This document shows, piece by piece, positions 48,024-58,765 of a DNA stretch of 64,000 bases. The stretch lies in contig CM037873.1 in the NCBI GenBank assembly GCA_021292105.1, forward strand, positions 10,331,489 through 10,395,488. Reading direction: 5' to 3'. The position numbers and the translations under genes are program-made. Origin of the DNA: Anadara kagoshimensis. Lineage: Eukaryota > Mollusca > Bivalvia > Arcoida > Arcidae. The notes beneath the pieces are model-generated. The model saw only the letters and a list, made by a program, of their open reading frames with translations. It ran no database searches and was not told where the DNA came from. The number at the start of each line of letters is the position of its first letter. The first letter of the stretch is position 1.

Positions 48024-48090
48024 ATGATGGTGGAATATATATATTTGATTGCAACACATGTTGTGCTTTATTTAACAATTTTAAAATCAG
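48024..48090 (+). CDS. Candidate first coding exon, signal peptide
   Basis: Tandem ATGs at 48024 and 48027 open MMVEYIYLIATHVVLYLTIL followed by KS, and the exon ends in G before a strong donor (GTAAGTGATAT, 48091). The peptide has a short n-region and a hydrophobic core of about 16 residues, and the exon ends in phase 1, as is usual for signal-peptide exons of secreted or membrane proteins with extracellular modules. An in-frame TGA at 47970 fixes the start downstream of it. A 4-codon upstream ORF starts at 47977. No phase-1 acceptor exon that stays open was found downstream in the window, so the rest of the gene is unknown. High AT content makes hydrophobic codons common, which lowers the weight of the hydrophobic core. 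Confidence 0.4.
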
Positions 48091-49599
48091 GTAAGTGATA
48101 TATATACCGGACTTCATAACTTATTGATTTTATTGTAGCATCATTGTAGGGTTTTTTGTTATTTAGAACTCTTTATCATTAGATTACATGTATAATAACG
48201 ACGTGTAAATGCAAATCATTTTACAATTTTCTTCGATTTTGCTTATTGTGAAGTTTTTTAGATTAAGCAATTTGGGTTCATTTTTTAATATTTTTTCCAT
48301 TAATCTATAAGTAAATTGACATTAAAAATAATGGATATTAAAACTAACAAAGATATAAATAGAAACAGATCCAAGGCGCCAGTATCCGGCCTAATAAAGC
48401 TTGTTAAATTAAGTCGTATTCTTAGAAAAATACATAAGCAGTTCCTGATATACACACATTTTCCATTATGATCATAATGAACTTAAGTGATTTGAAAATC
48501 CGGTGTAAAACACTCGCATTGGTGACATAAAAACTCTCCACGGGATAAAAGCGGCTTATATTCTGTGTATTAAGTTCGCTATTGTGATAACCGGATTTTA
48601 CTTTTTATAGCATTTAATCTCGAGAAGCAATATAACCACGATGGGCTTTATGTAGTTTTATTTAATATCCACTTGCAATATTAGAATCGACATTCAATTT
48701 ATAGTTTTTGTATCATGTTACACTAAATGGAAACTGATATATCTGTCACAGATTCCAATTTAACAAATAAAAACTCTACAAATAACGGTTTTTACATTTC
48801 TATTGTTTGTATATGTGAGATACATGTACATGTAAGTTTAGTCAACGGTGACATCAAATCAATATGTGTCACGTTTTGCCGAAACCAAAGCGCCGTGAAA
48901 TACTGAATTATTATTATTGTTTTGTCAATTTAGTTTACATTCAGTATTTTTAAAAACCAATTATTAAACTTTAAAAAGTTAATATTAAGAAGATATATTA
49001 AAATGCATACAAATTTAAACGTACCACGTGATATAAACTACACCAATTAGCATTAATCGCGCTTTCAGCTACACCAACCTGTTGTAGGTTCAAAAGATTG
49101 TATCGCGAATGACCGTATTATTAATTCATAAGGTTCGATATTCAACAGGGGCACCTATACTTTGTCTTTGAATATCCGATTAATTGCTAGAATTTGAGAG
49201 TTTGTTTTGAAGTCGAAGTTGTTTCATTTATACCAAGGCGTTGTAACAAATGAAAGACATACACATTTCTCTTGATTAACTGTTTTGTAGTAAGAATTTG
49301 ACATCACAAAATCACACAATGCACACTCTTTTTTATCTGTGAATACGTTTGCATTTCTGCTTGCAGTACTTAGTATGTAATAGTTAAGCATAGGGTAAGA
49401 TTCAATACAACTATTTTATACTTAAAATTGTACTTTAATAGCAAATGTGAATGGTGTCTTATCATACCTTAATTAATATGAACTCTAGAGAAGAATACCC
49501 CGATATCATCCGGTATAATGCACTTCTAGATGACATATTTATTAATAGCCACAAAACCCTTTATTCACCTCCTAGGCAGAGCATCTAAAGCGTGTGTTT
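48091..49599. other. No supported gene; possible intron
   Basis: AT-rich. If the exon at 48024 is real this is intron. No elements recognised. Confidence 0.45.
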
Positions 49600-49765
49600 A
49601 TAGGTTGACAGGGCTTTCTTTACGCCTGGGATCGAATTGCACTCAAGAAAAACTCTGGTGTCAGAAAGTTTGTTAGTTCACTTGACTTAGGTCGTCGGTG
49701 TTCTCCGGGCACTCTGGTTTCCTCCACCATCCATGAACTGAACGCTTTGATATAAGATATAGAAT
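49600..49765 (+). mobile_element. SINE, 3' two-thirds well preserved
   Basis: Box-B-like GGGATCGAATTGCACTC, then TGGTGTCAGAAAGTTTGTTA, AGGTCGTCGGTGTTCTCCGG, GCACTCTGGTTTCCTCCACC and CATGAACTGAACGC. Same family as 43.9 kb, with the core in better condition. The 65-codon minus frame at 49620-49817 is its antisense translation, not a gene. Confidence 0.75.
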
Positions 49766-49874
49766 CTAGACTGGGACCTACAACTCCATTACTCCACTCC
49801 ACTGCATTGGTTGTCATTATATATAATCAAATATTGACAATGGTTATAAATAACGGATTTTGTTCATTTTTTAG

Positions 49875-50063
49875 ATATACATGGTACTACACTGTTTGGT
49901 GAATTCTAAGATGGATAATGTAGTGAATATAAAATTAACGAATTACTGTGCTGTTAAGAAGACTAATGATGACGGAGGTGATGCTAGCTATATACTACAT
50001 CAGGGTTTGACTTATGTCTCAGAATTGCGCTCTCTAGCGTTACACCATAGCAGCATATACTAA
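49875..50063 (+). CDS. Candidate terminal exon, weak
   Basis: The acceptor TTTTGTTCATTTTTTAG ends at 49874. The following frame is open for 62 codons to a TAA at 50063, with fairly balanced composition (CAVKKTNDDGGDASYILHQG). Entered in phase 0 it would be a terminal exon. It cannot follow the 48024 exon directly, because phase-1 entry hits a stop within 12 codons. Not recognised; it may be chance. Confidence 0.2.
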   Translation: MYMVLHCLVNSKMDNVVNIKLTNYCAVKKTNDDGGDASYILHQGLTYVSELRSLALHHSSIY

Positions 50064-50740
50064 CATGTTTAGGTGTATTATAGATCTAAGACTAATTATA
50101 ATTATTTTTACATATGGGTTTCTTTACGTAATTCTATATAGTTACAATTTTCTTTCAATCATATAAAGAGATATTGGATAACCAATGCTATTAGTATACT
50201 TCATATTCGATGTTAAAATCTAAGAATTTAAGTATCCATGTTTTAAGAATTTTCTTTTGCAACATAACAAGCTTGTTTCACTATCATTACGGTTCCCTAG
50301 GTAGTTACTAGATTTTATAAGAATAAATTTGACCATCAAAACCAAGTCATCCTTGAATTTTGATAAGGTGAAGATACTAGTACTATATGAATTATGTTTA
50401 AAAATGTCAGGTATATATAAATCAAATACTATAAATGTACAACGTTTCACGAAATTAAATATTGGAGGAACTTTTCTTGAAATATACGGGGTCAATATTC
50501 GCGGATTTTTTAAACTGACTACAAGATAAAAAAATCAGACTATTTAGTGTATGGTGCATGGTTGTTTTCAGACACTCAGGCATGTTGACCATATACTTAA
50601 TATATTATTTTTTCATGGTACAAATTTTTGGCGGAAATAATTAACCGCGAAAAAAGCGAAAATTCGTACATCGCGAAAAAACTACACTTAAATTACTGTA
50701 AATTGGGATTTTTTCAAATCTTTTTCCATATTAGCTGTGT

Positions 50741-50781
50741 CATATACCAATTTTTGAATTTATTTAAAAAATTGGTATATG
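50741..50781. repeat. Perfect 15-bp hairpin
   Basis: CATATACCAATTTTT and its exact inverse AAAAATTGGTATATG are separated by 11 bases. TGGTATATGGCAG follows 30 bp later as a third, direct partial copy. The preceding 100 bp contain repeated CGCGAAAA words (50645-50690), which recur in a class of repeats in mollusc DNA. Confidence 0.8.
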
Positions 50782-53403
50782 ATGTTTTTTATGATGAAAT
50801 TTTTTATTAAATGGTATATGGCAGCTGCTATAATTTCAGTCTCTAGTTGTTTAAAGTGTTATTTAAGCTTTTGAAATATGGTATTGCAACTCTGGAAACA
50901 AGCGTTTGACACATGTCGCTCTTTTATTGTAATTTGACCTCAACACTCAATTTATGCAATCAATTTGGACCGACGGCATGCAAAATTGACGAATAAATTT
51001 TAAAATGCATTAATAATAATACTTCGATCAATAAGTGTATTGTGTAGAAGCCACACTACATTAGCATTCAATGGTGCTTATCAATCTGGAATATCATGTC
51101 CCTGAACAAACTGATGTTCCACATGTTTGATGTATGAATCGTGATGCAATATTCAAAGTTAAACCATGTATATAATGACAATACATATACAATATACTGA
51201 TTTACTAAGGAAACAAAATTAGGTTTGTTTTCATACAAACAAAACACACCTGTCTGATAAATATTCAACGTTTGTTCATAAAATATGGATATGCATGTAG
51301 GTGAGAAATCAAATATTATCAGAAAACTTGTTTTATTTGCTACGATACATACTGTTTTGAAATGGTTTTGAACTAAGTTTTAGGATTGTGACATAAAAAT
51401 ACCCAGTGTAAGGATTGTAACAGCATCAGCATTCACAATAACATCATATTACTGCATCATCAATTACAACAGTTGTTAAAGAAAGTTGTTCTATTTTGAC
51501 GGGTTTCGCGATCTGCGAACATTTAATAGCAAAGTTGTTCGTTGTCGTCGAAACCTGCCTTAAATAGTAAATTTACTCATCAGGAAAAGAAGATTTAGTG
51601 ATGATGGTGATACACGGGAAGTCGAAACCAAACCGATATAAAATATGGCGTTATCTTGTTTATTAAAATAGATACACACGTTGATATCAAATTGCTTCAA
51701 CAGCACTATTGTGGCCGACCAATTTATTTTAGTTTGTTGGAATAGAAATTATGGAAAGATATTAATATAAATTTTGATCTTTAGGTGTGATATATTTAAA
51801 AAAAGAAAATTATAATGAAATAAACATACCGGACTGACTAGTGCTTGTCGATTTCGCGATGGATAACTGAAGTATTCAAATCATGACGAATAATATCATT
51901 TTATCAAAACTTCGATAGTCAAGATGTTTCGTTTTGTACTGTTAAATTTTTTAATCATTTGTTGGCAATATAATATATTTATAATTTAAAAAAAGAAGCA
52001 TTTTGTTTTAAATTCTTGATTTGATAAAGATGCATTGAAGTTTATTGAATATATATAAAACAAATGACATTTTAATGACCTTTGTCCTTGACGATTAAAC
52101 AGAAAATCTAATGGAATATAACCACGTATGTTGAATTCAAAACGAGACAACTCTTGATCTAAATAAAATGCGCTATTTTTTCATATTGACTAGTGATAAT
52201 AAGGGACATTGGCATGTGTACTGCCTTTGTATATATTTAGTTTACAGTTTAACCTCTAATGCCACCTTTGTGGAACAGTGTATAATAAAGACAATTGAAT
52301 ATCTGTATGCTGTCTTTGCTACATACATACTTAAAGTGCCTTCATTAACTGTCATTTGAAATCCATGTTACTAAATATTCATTGATTTGCCCATTATTGA
52401 CCAAAGCTGAAACCAATTTAAACATGTCAACGACACATTTTAATTGGTTGTCCATTATGGATGATAGGAAGATATATATATATTGATTGCAAGTTAATAT
52501 GTTGGTCATACGCATGTTAAGTACAAGAGCCATTTCATATTAATTATTTAATAATACTAATGTGTGACCTCTGTATCGTCATCAGTTTGTAGGAGGAAGA
52601 GCTACATGTATGTGGTATATGTCCTTAATCACTAATTTAATTTTACATTGTTTGACATAATTTCAGACCAAACAGCTCATAAGTATAATATATTATATAC
52701 TTTTTTTTACCCCTTTTGCAATTGAAAACATAATACAATTCTACAGTTAAACCTATTTAAGCGAATACGCCCATGTACCTCTATAGCATTTACTTATTAT
52801 ATCGAAATATAAATTGTGAATAATAAAATATAAAAATACATATTCAGATTAAAACAATCAATATAACTTAAAATTTTTATAACAAAAGATAAAATCCACA
52901 GAAAAAAGCCATGCTGATACTAAATTCATTAACTGAATAAATGAGGAACTAAATAACAGTATTGTTTGCTTTGGAGACAAAACCTGTATTTATAGTCAGA
53001 ATTATAGACATATTACAATTACGGTGTAATCTTCTGTAAGCGATAAAAATATTTATAAATCAAGATAATTATAAAAATCATACATTACATAAAAGACTAT
53101 TTTAGAATTAAATTGGTTGATGATGACTAAGGAGGGAATCGTATTTTGTATTATTTATTTTATATTCATTATCTTGTACTTCATCTAGGTTAAATTCATT
53201 TTGATTCGTTATGAATTTTTATCAATAGGATCTCTTCTGTAAACCCTTTTCTGGTCTAGTATAATTATTTATTTTATATGTATAGAGTTTTGGAAATAAA
53301 GGGCATTGCTAATCGTTTGAGCTTTGTGTTTTCATTATGCATGTATTACAGTTTTATATGATATATAGTTTAATCAGAACTTATTCCTATATCCCTAGAA
53401 ATA
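50782..53403. other. No supported gene; one orphan transposon end
   Basis: AT-rich. At about 52744 ACAGTTAAACCTATTTAAGC resembles the left end of MITE-A, but no partner end was found. Small frames at 51068, 52168 and 52345 are unsupported. Confidence 0.45.
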
Positions 53404-53605
53404 TAGTACAGACCTGTCGAAAGTTTAATACTGAGCTAACAAAAAGGTATTGAAGTACAGTTGTCGTTTGATTGAGATATGGACAGATAAGGACTCGCAG
53501 CTTTGTCAGCAGCTGCCGAAATACAGTCGAGATAACACGAACGAGGTGTCGATATGAGCTGCTGATTGTTTAGTTTAATGTTAAAGTTTCGACAAGTCTG
53601 TACTG
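53404..53605. mobile_element. MITE-B copy, nearly complete
   Basis: TAGTACAGACCTGTCGAAAG then TTTAATACTGAGCTAAC at the left; TTTAATGTTAAAGTTTCGAC then AAGTCTGTACTG at the right, with TA on both sides. Interior CAGCTGCCGAAATACAGTCG. One end base differs from the consensus CAG. Confidence 0.85.
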
Positions 53606-53847
53606 TAACACTATAATATGCCATAAAGTTACAACCTATGGTTTTTATTTGGGCATTCATAATTTTCTAATCATTTTCAGTAATAAATAGTTTTTGCATT
53701 ATGCATCAAAACCTTTTGTTTAATTTCAGGAATAATATACATTTATAACACAATTGCAATAAAAAATCTAATTATAAAATTATTTCTGTAAATTGTTGAG
53801 TGTTGTAACTTTTGTACATTGGGTGTAAGAAGTCATGATTATATCTA

Positions 53848-54035
53848 GTCATAACATTCCATGTCCGAACCACAATCTCAAAGCAAAGCAATAACTTTGA
53901 AACTGTGAAACTAAGATTAACACGTGAACTTCCACCAGGAAATTGAGGCCGGATGTTTTGGAAGTGTTAGGACCACCTGTTTAACTACGGCCACCACCAC
54001 ATGTAAATTCGAAATTGAGAATGAAAAGAACATAC
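53848..54035 (-). mobile_element. PLE-tail fragment at the left edge of the duplication
   Basis: CCATGTCCGAACCACAATCT, CAAAGCAAAGCAATAACTTT, GAACTTCCACCAGGAAATTG and ACCACCTGTTTAACTACGG. A second, more truncated version of the same insertion is at 56317-56462 through the duplication. Confidence 0.75.
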
Positions 54036-54470
54036 CACTGTTTATGTTTAGTATATTTAATTTATTTAGTTTATGTTTCTATCTGAAACACGTATTATCA
54101 ACAGTCAAACCAAACATGACCACAACACAGCTAGATAAAAATAAATTGCTTAAAGACACTTGATTGTAAATCTGTAAATTATTGATTGGTGCAAATGCTT
54201 TCGAATGTCACCAACAATCCCACAGTCGACGTACTCCCACATATTTCTAAAGAATAGTTCACAAAACAATGAATTAATAATCAAAGCATTTTTATTTTTC
54301 GAGATAAATACATGTATTATAGAAAATTGCTATTTTTATAATCAATCTTTATACAATGTTGCATAATGGAATATTGTGGTATCATGTATATTTATGTTAT
54401 GATAAGAACATGGAACTAGTTTGAGAAATGCCATTCTGATCATGGTATTTCAAGGGGTAATGCAAGATAG

Positions 54471-54533
54471 TGTTGCGCGTGTCAAATTCGATGAAGCTCG
54501 AAGCTCTTCATTTTGAATTTGGCACGCGCCACA
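54471..54533. repeat. Long imperfect hairpin in unit 1
   Basis: GCGCGTGTCAAATTCGATGA and TTCATTTTGAATTTGGCACG with CGC pair over about 27 bp around a 9-base loop (CTCGAAGCT). The unit 2 version (56902-56965) pairs better, with GGCGCGTGCCAAATTC on the left. It is GC-rich in an AT-rich unit. It may be a small foldback insertion, since it falls in a 410-bp segment that interrupts the R2 repeats. Confidence 0.8.
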
Positions 54534-54819
54534 ATATTCTTATATTTACAATTCTTTATTTTAATAAATATTTTGTACCTATAGTTGTTTCAACCCTTGG
54601 TGCTATTTTTTCCATACCTGTTCCGTGTCAGTTATTGTTTTAGCCATGCAAAATTGGCGTGTTTTCACATGACCACGTGACCCTCTTTGTGGGACATGAC
54701 GTAATTTTGCAGGAAAATTGATACACACCAAGGGTCATGACCCCAATTGTCTTTTAACGGGAATTGCATTACGATTGGTTCTGCATATTTCATCATGATA
54801 CAGTCATATTCATATTGTA

Positions 54820-55395
54820 AATGTTTCTAGTTGAAACACGTATTTTCAGCAGTGAAACAAACATAAGCACAACACAGCAAACTCAAGATAAAAGAAAAAG
54901 TTGGACTATTGCTTAAAGGCACTTCATGGTGAAAATGTGAATAATGGTTTGGCACCAATAATTTCACAGTCGAAAAATACCCACACATTTTATAAAAATA
55001 GTTTTCATGCAATTAACTAATAATGTATTATGTATATTTATATTATGGAAGGAACATGGAACTAGTTTCTAGTTAAAACACAGATTTTCAACAGTCAAAC
55101 AAACAAAGGCACAACACAGCAAGCTTACGATAAATTGGGACTACTGTATAAAGTGACTTGATGGTGGAAATTTTAATAATGTTTGGCACCAACAATCCCG
55201 CAGTCGTACACCCACACATTTATAAATAATAGTTCACAAAACAATAAACTAATAACTTCAGCATTTTATTTTTCGAGATAAATACATGTATTATAGAAAA
55301 TTGGCATTTTTATAATAAATCTTTATACATTGTTGCATAATGGAATACTGTGATATTATAATGTATATTTATGTTATCTGCAACATGTGTATAAT
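54820..55395. repeat. R2 repeats 2 and 3 in unit 1
   Basis: CTAGTTGAAACACGTATTTT, GCACAACACAGCAA, a CACTTCATGGTG block, TTTGGCACCAA, CCCACACATTTTATAAA and GGAACATGGAACTAGTTT recur from about 54826 and about 55067. The first R2 repeat is at 54082-54420, separated by the 410-bp hairpin segment. Unit 2 keeps two R2 repeats (about 56505-56860 and 57245-57560); the third has been lost, which explains its shorter length. The unit is roughly 240-340 bp. Confidence 0.8.
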
Positions 55396-55634
55396 GCCCG
55401 ATATTTAATTTTACACTAGTTTCAGAACAACAATAAAATAGACGCATAATTTGTATAATTACTTCAAATGTTTTAAAATCAGAATTATTGTCGTCAAAGC
55501 CGGTATGAACGTTCTCGAAATTGATATAATACACATGTAGGGGAGGAAAATATCAATTATATACATTGTATTCAAAATGTTCATTATATACATGTATGTA
55601 TTTATATAAACATGCATATGCTGAGGTTAAAGTT

Positions 55635-55816
55635 TTAAGTTTTTTTATCGCGTAAATACATTACATACATAATGTACATAATGAGAAATATGCAAACAAA
55701 TAATAATATAATTATAATCATAAGCATTATGGCATTGTGCTTCTTGTTCCGCCATTGTGATTCAAGTTTTTCACCCGTTTCATCCGATTCATTTGGTCCA
55801 GTTTTGCATCCATTGT
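55635..55816 (-). CDS. Candidate last exon of a single-pass membrane protein
   Basis: On the minus strand an acceptor (GATTTTGCAATTGTTTTACA then TACAG) ends at 55817. Phase-1 entry then gives 59 codons to a TAA at 55635-55637: a hydrophilic segment NGCKTGPNESDETGEKLESQ, the basic WRNKKHN, a hydrophobic run of about 27 residues (AIMLMIIIILLFVCIFLIMY onward) and the short basic tail YLRDKKT. Ectodomain end, membrane helix, basic tail and stop in one phase-1 exon is a common arrangement for type I receptors and adhesion proteins. The copy at 57.8-58.0 kb is frameshifted. An overlapping plus frame (55672-55896) is the rival reading and lacks splice support. The protein family is not recognised. 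Confidence 0.45.
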
Positions 55817-55999
55817 CTGTATGTAAAACAATTGCAAAATCTACTACATATAAACTATCTAAAACACGGAAGAATAACCTTCTGATGCCATTTTAAGTTG
55901 AAATTAACGCCAATGTCCTACAATTCTAACGACTAACAGACATGGCCACTGCTATGTCACTACTAAGAATTTCCTAAAATGTTGATTGACATTAGTAAT

Positions 56000-56316
56000 C
56001 AAAAACAAACATACTAATCCATGTTCGAATCACAATCCAGAATCAAAGAAAACACATTGGAACTGACAAGTTAGGTTAGACACGTGAACTTGCACAAGGG
56101 ATGTGAAGCCGGGTGCTCCGGGAGGGTAAGCACCTCCTGTTTAACTAGCTACACCCGCCACGCGTGTAATCAAAATTGTGTGAAAGGAACATGGAACTAT
56201 GGGACGTCAAATATATCCAGGACAATCCTGGAAACAGAGACGTCAAACTTATCAAAAATACTGAGATGACGGCAATAAAACATTTTGAGGGCCTTGATAA
56301 GCCTAGACTTACAATA
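56000..56316 (-). mobile_element. PLE-tail copy with intact RT C-terminal codons
   Basis: From 56310 the minus strand reads SRLIKALKMFYCRHL, SIFDKFDVSVSRIVLDIFDV and P, then TAG at 56197-56199, with no frame break. The complete 3' UTR follows, to the terminus AAAACAAACATACTAATCC at 56000. This gives the cleanest view of the family's protein C-terminus and of a UTR of about 195 bp. It lies at the right end of duplication unit 1 and is the duplicate of the copy at 58174. Confidence 0.85.
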
Positions 56317-56462
56317 ACTTTGAAACTGTGAAACTAATTAAATTAAACACGTGAACTTCGACCAGGAAAATGAGACTTGGTTTTCTGAAAGGGTAAGGGC
56401 CACCTGTTTAACTACGACCACCACATTTAAATTCGAAATTGAAAATGAAAAGAACATGGAAC
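56317..56462 (-). mobile_element. PLE-tail fragment, decapitated by the duplication junction
   Basis: ACTTTGAAACTGTGAAACTA, CACGTGAACTTCGACCAGG and GGCCACCTGTTTAACTACG match the 53848 copy from its base 46 onward. The constant terminus is missing because the tandem junction lies at 56312-56316. Confidence 0.8.
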
Positions 56463-56901
56463 TGTTTACGTTGATTTTATTTAATTTATTTAGTTTATGT
56501 TTCTATCTGAAACACGTATTATCAACAGTCAAACCAAACATGACCACAACACAGCTAACTCAGGATAAAAGATAAATTGCTTAAAGACACTTGATTGTAA
56601 ATCCGTAAATTATTGATTGGTGCAAATACTTTCGAATGTCACCAACAATCCCACAGTCGACGTACACCCACATATTTATATAGAATAGTTCACAAAACAA
56701 TGAACTAATAATCTAAGCATTTTTATTTTTCGAGATAAATACATGTATTATAAAAAATTGCTATTTTTATAATCTATCTTTTTACAATGTTGCATAATGG
56801 AATATTGTGGTATCATGTATATTTATGTTATGATATGAACATGAAACTAGTTTGAGAAATGCCATTCTGATCATGGTATTTCAAGGGGTAATGCAACATA
56901 G

Positions 56902-56965
56902 TGTGGCGCGTGCCAAATTCGATGAAACTCGAAGATCTTCATTTTGAATTTGGCACGCGCTACAA
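56902..56965. repeat. Long hairpin in unit 2
   Basis: TGTGGCGCGTGCCAAATTC pairs with GAATTTGGCACGCGCTACA at all but one position, and GATGAA with TTCAT inside. Counterpart of 54471-54533. Confidence 0.85.
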
Positions 56966-57819
56966 TATTCTTATATTTAAAATTCTTTATTTTAATAAAT
57001 ATTTTTTACCTATATTTGTTTTAACCCTTGGTGCTATTTCTTCCATACCTGTTCGTGTCAGATATTGTTTTAGCCATGCAAGACTGGCGTATTCACACAT
57101 GACCACGTGACCCCCTGTGTGGGACATGACGTTATATTGCGGGGAAATTGATATACACCAAGGGTCATGACCCCAATTGTCTTTCAACGGAAATTGCAAT
57201 ACGATTGCTTCTGCATGTTACATCATGACACAGTCATATTGTAAATATTTCTAGTTGAAACGCGTATTTTTAGCAGTGAAACAAACATAAGCACAACACA
57301 GCAAACTCAAGATAAAAGAAAAATTGAGACTATTGCTTAAAGGCACTTCATGGTGAAAATGTGAAAAATGGTTTGGCAACAATAATTTCACATTCGAAGA
57401 ATACCCACACATTTTATGAAAATAGTTTTCATGCAATTAACTAATAATTTAAGCATTTTTATTTTCCGAGATAAATATTATAGAAAGTTGCCATGTTTAT
57501 TATTAATCTTTATACATTGTTGCATAATAGAATACTGTGCTATAATGTAAATTTATGTTATCTACAACACGTGTATAATGCCCGATATTGAATGTTACAC
57601 TAGTTTCACAACATCATCAAAATAGACGCATAGTTTGTATAATTATTTTAATTGCTGTAAAAGCAGAATTATCATTGTCAAAGCGGGTATGAAAAATTTT
57701 CGAACATGTAAGGGGAGGAAAATATCAATTATATACATTGTATTTAATATGTTCAGCATATGCATGTATGTATCTATATAAAATATGCAAGTGCTGAGGT
57801 TAAACTTTTCAAGTTTTTT

Positions 57820-57989
57820 ATCGCTTAAGTAAATTACATACATAATGTACATACTGAGAAATATGCAAAACAAATAATAATATAATTTTAACTATAAGCA
57901 TTATGGCATTGTGGTTCTTGTTCCGCCATTGTGATTTAAGTTTTTACCTGTTTCATCCGATTCATTTGGTCCAGTTTTGCATCCAATGT
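57820..57989 (-). pseudogene. Frameshifted duplicate of the membrane-protein exon
   Basis: The acceptor-like border is kept (GCATTTGTTTTACATGCAG, exon side beginning at 57989), and the start IGCKTGPNESDETG follows. A 1-bp deletion then shifts the frame and a stop follows within about 13 codons. The membrane segment survives in another frame (FCIFLSMYIMYVIYLSDKK) after a further 1-bp insertion. Conservation of the border and early codons with a broken middle fits a duplicate that lost function after 53889-56311 was copied. Confidence 0.45.
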
Positions 57990-58173
57990 CTGCATGTAAA
58001 ACAAATGCAAAATCTACTACATATAAACTACCTAAAACATGGAAGAATAACCTTCTGATGCCATTTTAAGTTGAAATTAACGCCAATGTCCTAAAATTCT
58101 GACAACTAAAAGACATGGCTACTGCTATGTCACTACTAAGAATTTCCTAAAATGTTGATTGACATTAGTAATA

Positions 58174-58650
58174 ATAAAACAAACATACTAATCCATGTCC
58201 GAATCACAATCCAGAAGCGAAGTAAACAGTTTGGAACTGACAAATTAGGTAAGACACGTGAACTTTCACCAGGGAAGTGAGGCCGGGTGCTCCGGAAGGG
58301 TAAGCACCTTCTGTTTAGCTAGCTACACCCGCCACGCGTGTAATCAAAATTGTGTGAAAGGAACATGAAACTATGGGACGTCAAATATATCAACAATACT
58401 GTGATGACGGCCATAAAACATTTTGAGGGCCTTGACAAGCCTAGACTGACTTGTAATATCCCTGAGTCAACAATTTATTTGCAAGCAACATACTTCGTTG
58501 AACAAAGTCCCTGTAGTGGGAACAGGCTCTTCTATAGCGTAAAATTGGAAAAGCCATAAGCAGGAGAAGCAGTTATATTGCTGCATAAAAAAGGAAAGTT
58601 GATAATAGAAAAATTGAAGTCATCACGTTTGTCATAAAGTTTCAAATGTA
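58174..58650 (-). mobile_element. Longest PLE-tail copy, RT C-terminus in three frames
   Basis: From 58650 the minus strand encodes KLYDKRDDFNFSIINFPF, then LCSNI and SPAYG. After a frameshift come ILRYRRACSHYRDFVQRSML and LLTQGYYKSV; after a second, RLVKALKMFYGRHHSIVD, then IFDVP and TAG at 58371-58373. The YDKRDDFxFxIxNFP and SPAYG blocks are recognisable conserved motifs of this reverse-transcriptase family (Penelope-like in my judgement). The 3' UTR follows to 58174. The copy is truncated upstream of the catalytic YxDD region, so it is inactive. Confidence 0.85.
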
Positions 58651-58765
58651 GCCTTATAATGAAGTAAGTAATTAAAACAAATATGTAAACGGCAATACCT
58701 CACGCTTTAGTTTCTTTTAAAAGTTCACTTTTTTGGCGTGTAGAGCTAGAAAATAGTAGGAGCTT

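Larger units (their letters stand above)
53889..56311. repeat. Tandem duplication, unit 1 (about 2.42 kb)
   Basis: Matches 56312-58455 in order and orientation over its whole length apart from one deletion in unit 2. By eye identity is around 93% in the block 54.40-54.56 versus 56.83-56.98 kb. The left breakpoint lies inside one PLE-tail copy (CAATA at 53889-53893) and the right inside another (CAATA at 56312-56316). The shared CAATA suggests a junction made at microhomology between two insertions of the same family. The unit contains R2 repeats, a hairpin and the membrane-protein exon candidate. Confidence 0.9.
56312..58455. repeat. Tandem duplication, unit 2 (about 2.15 kb)
   Basis: Second copy of 53889-56311, shortened by about 270 bp through loss of one R2 repeat. 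Its right end runs on into the older flank (PLE-tail coding sequence to 58650), as expected if unit 2 carries the original right boundary. Confidence 0.9.

Noticed and set aside
55672-55896. 74-codon plus frame with a signal-peptide-like start
   Set aside because: It overlaps the minus-strand exon candidate, has no splice support, and the corresponding plus frame in the duplicate is broken as well. The minus reading explains the acceptor, membrane run and stop better.
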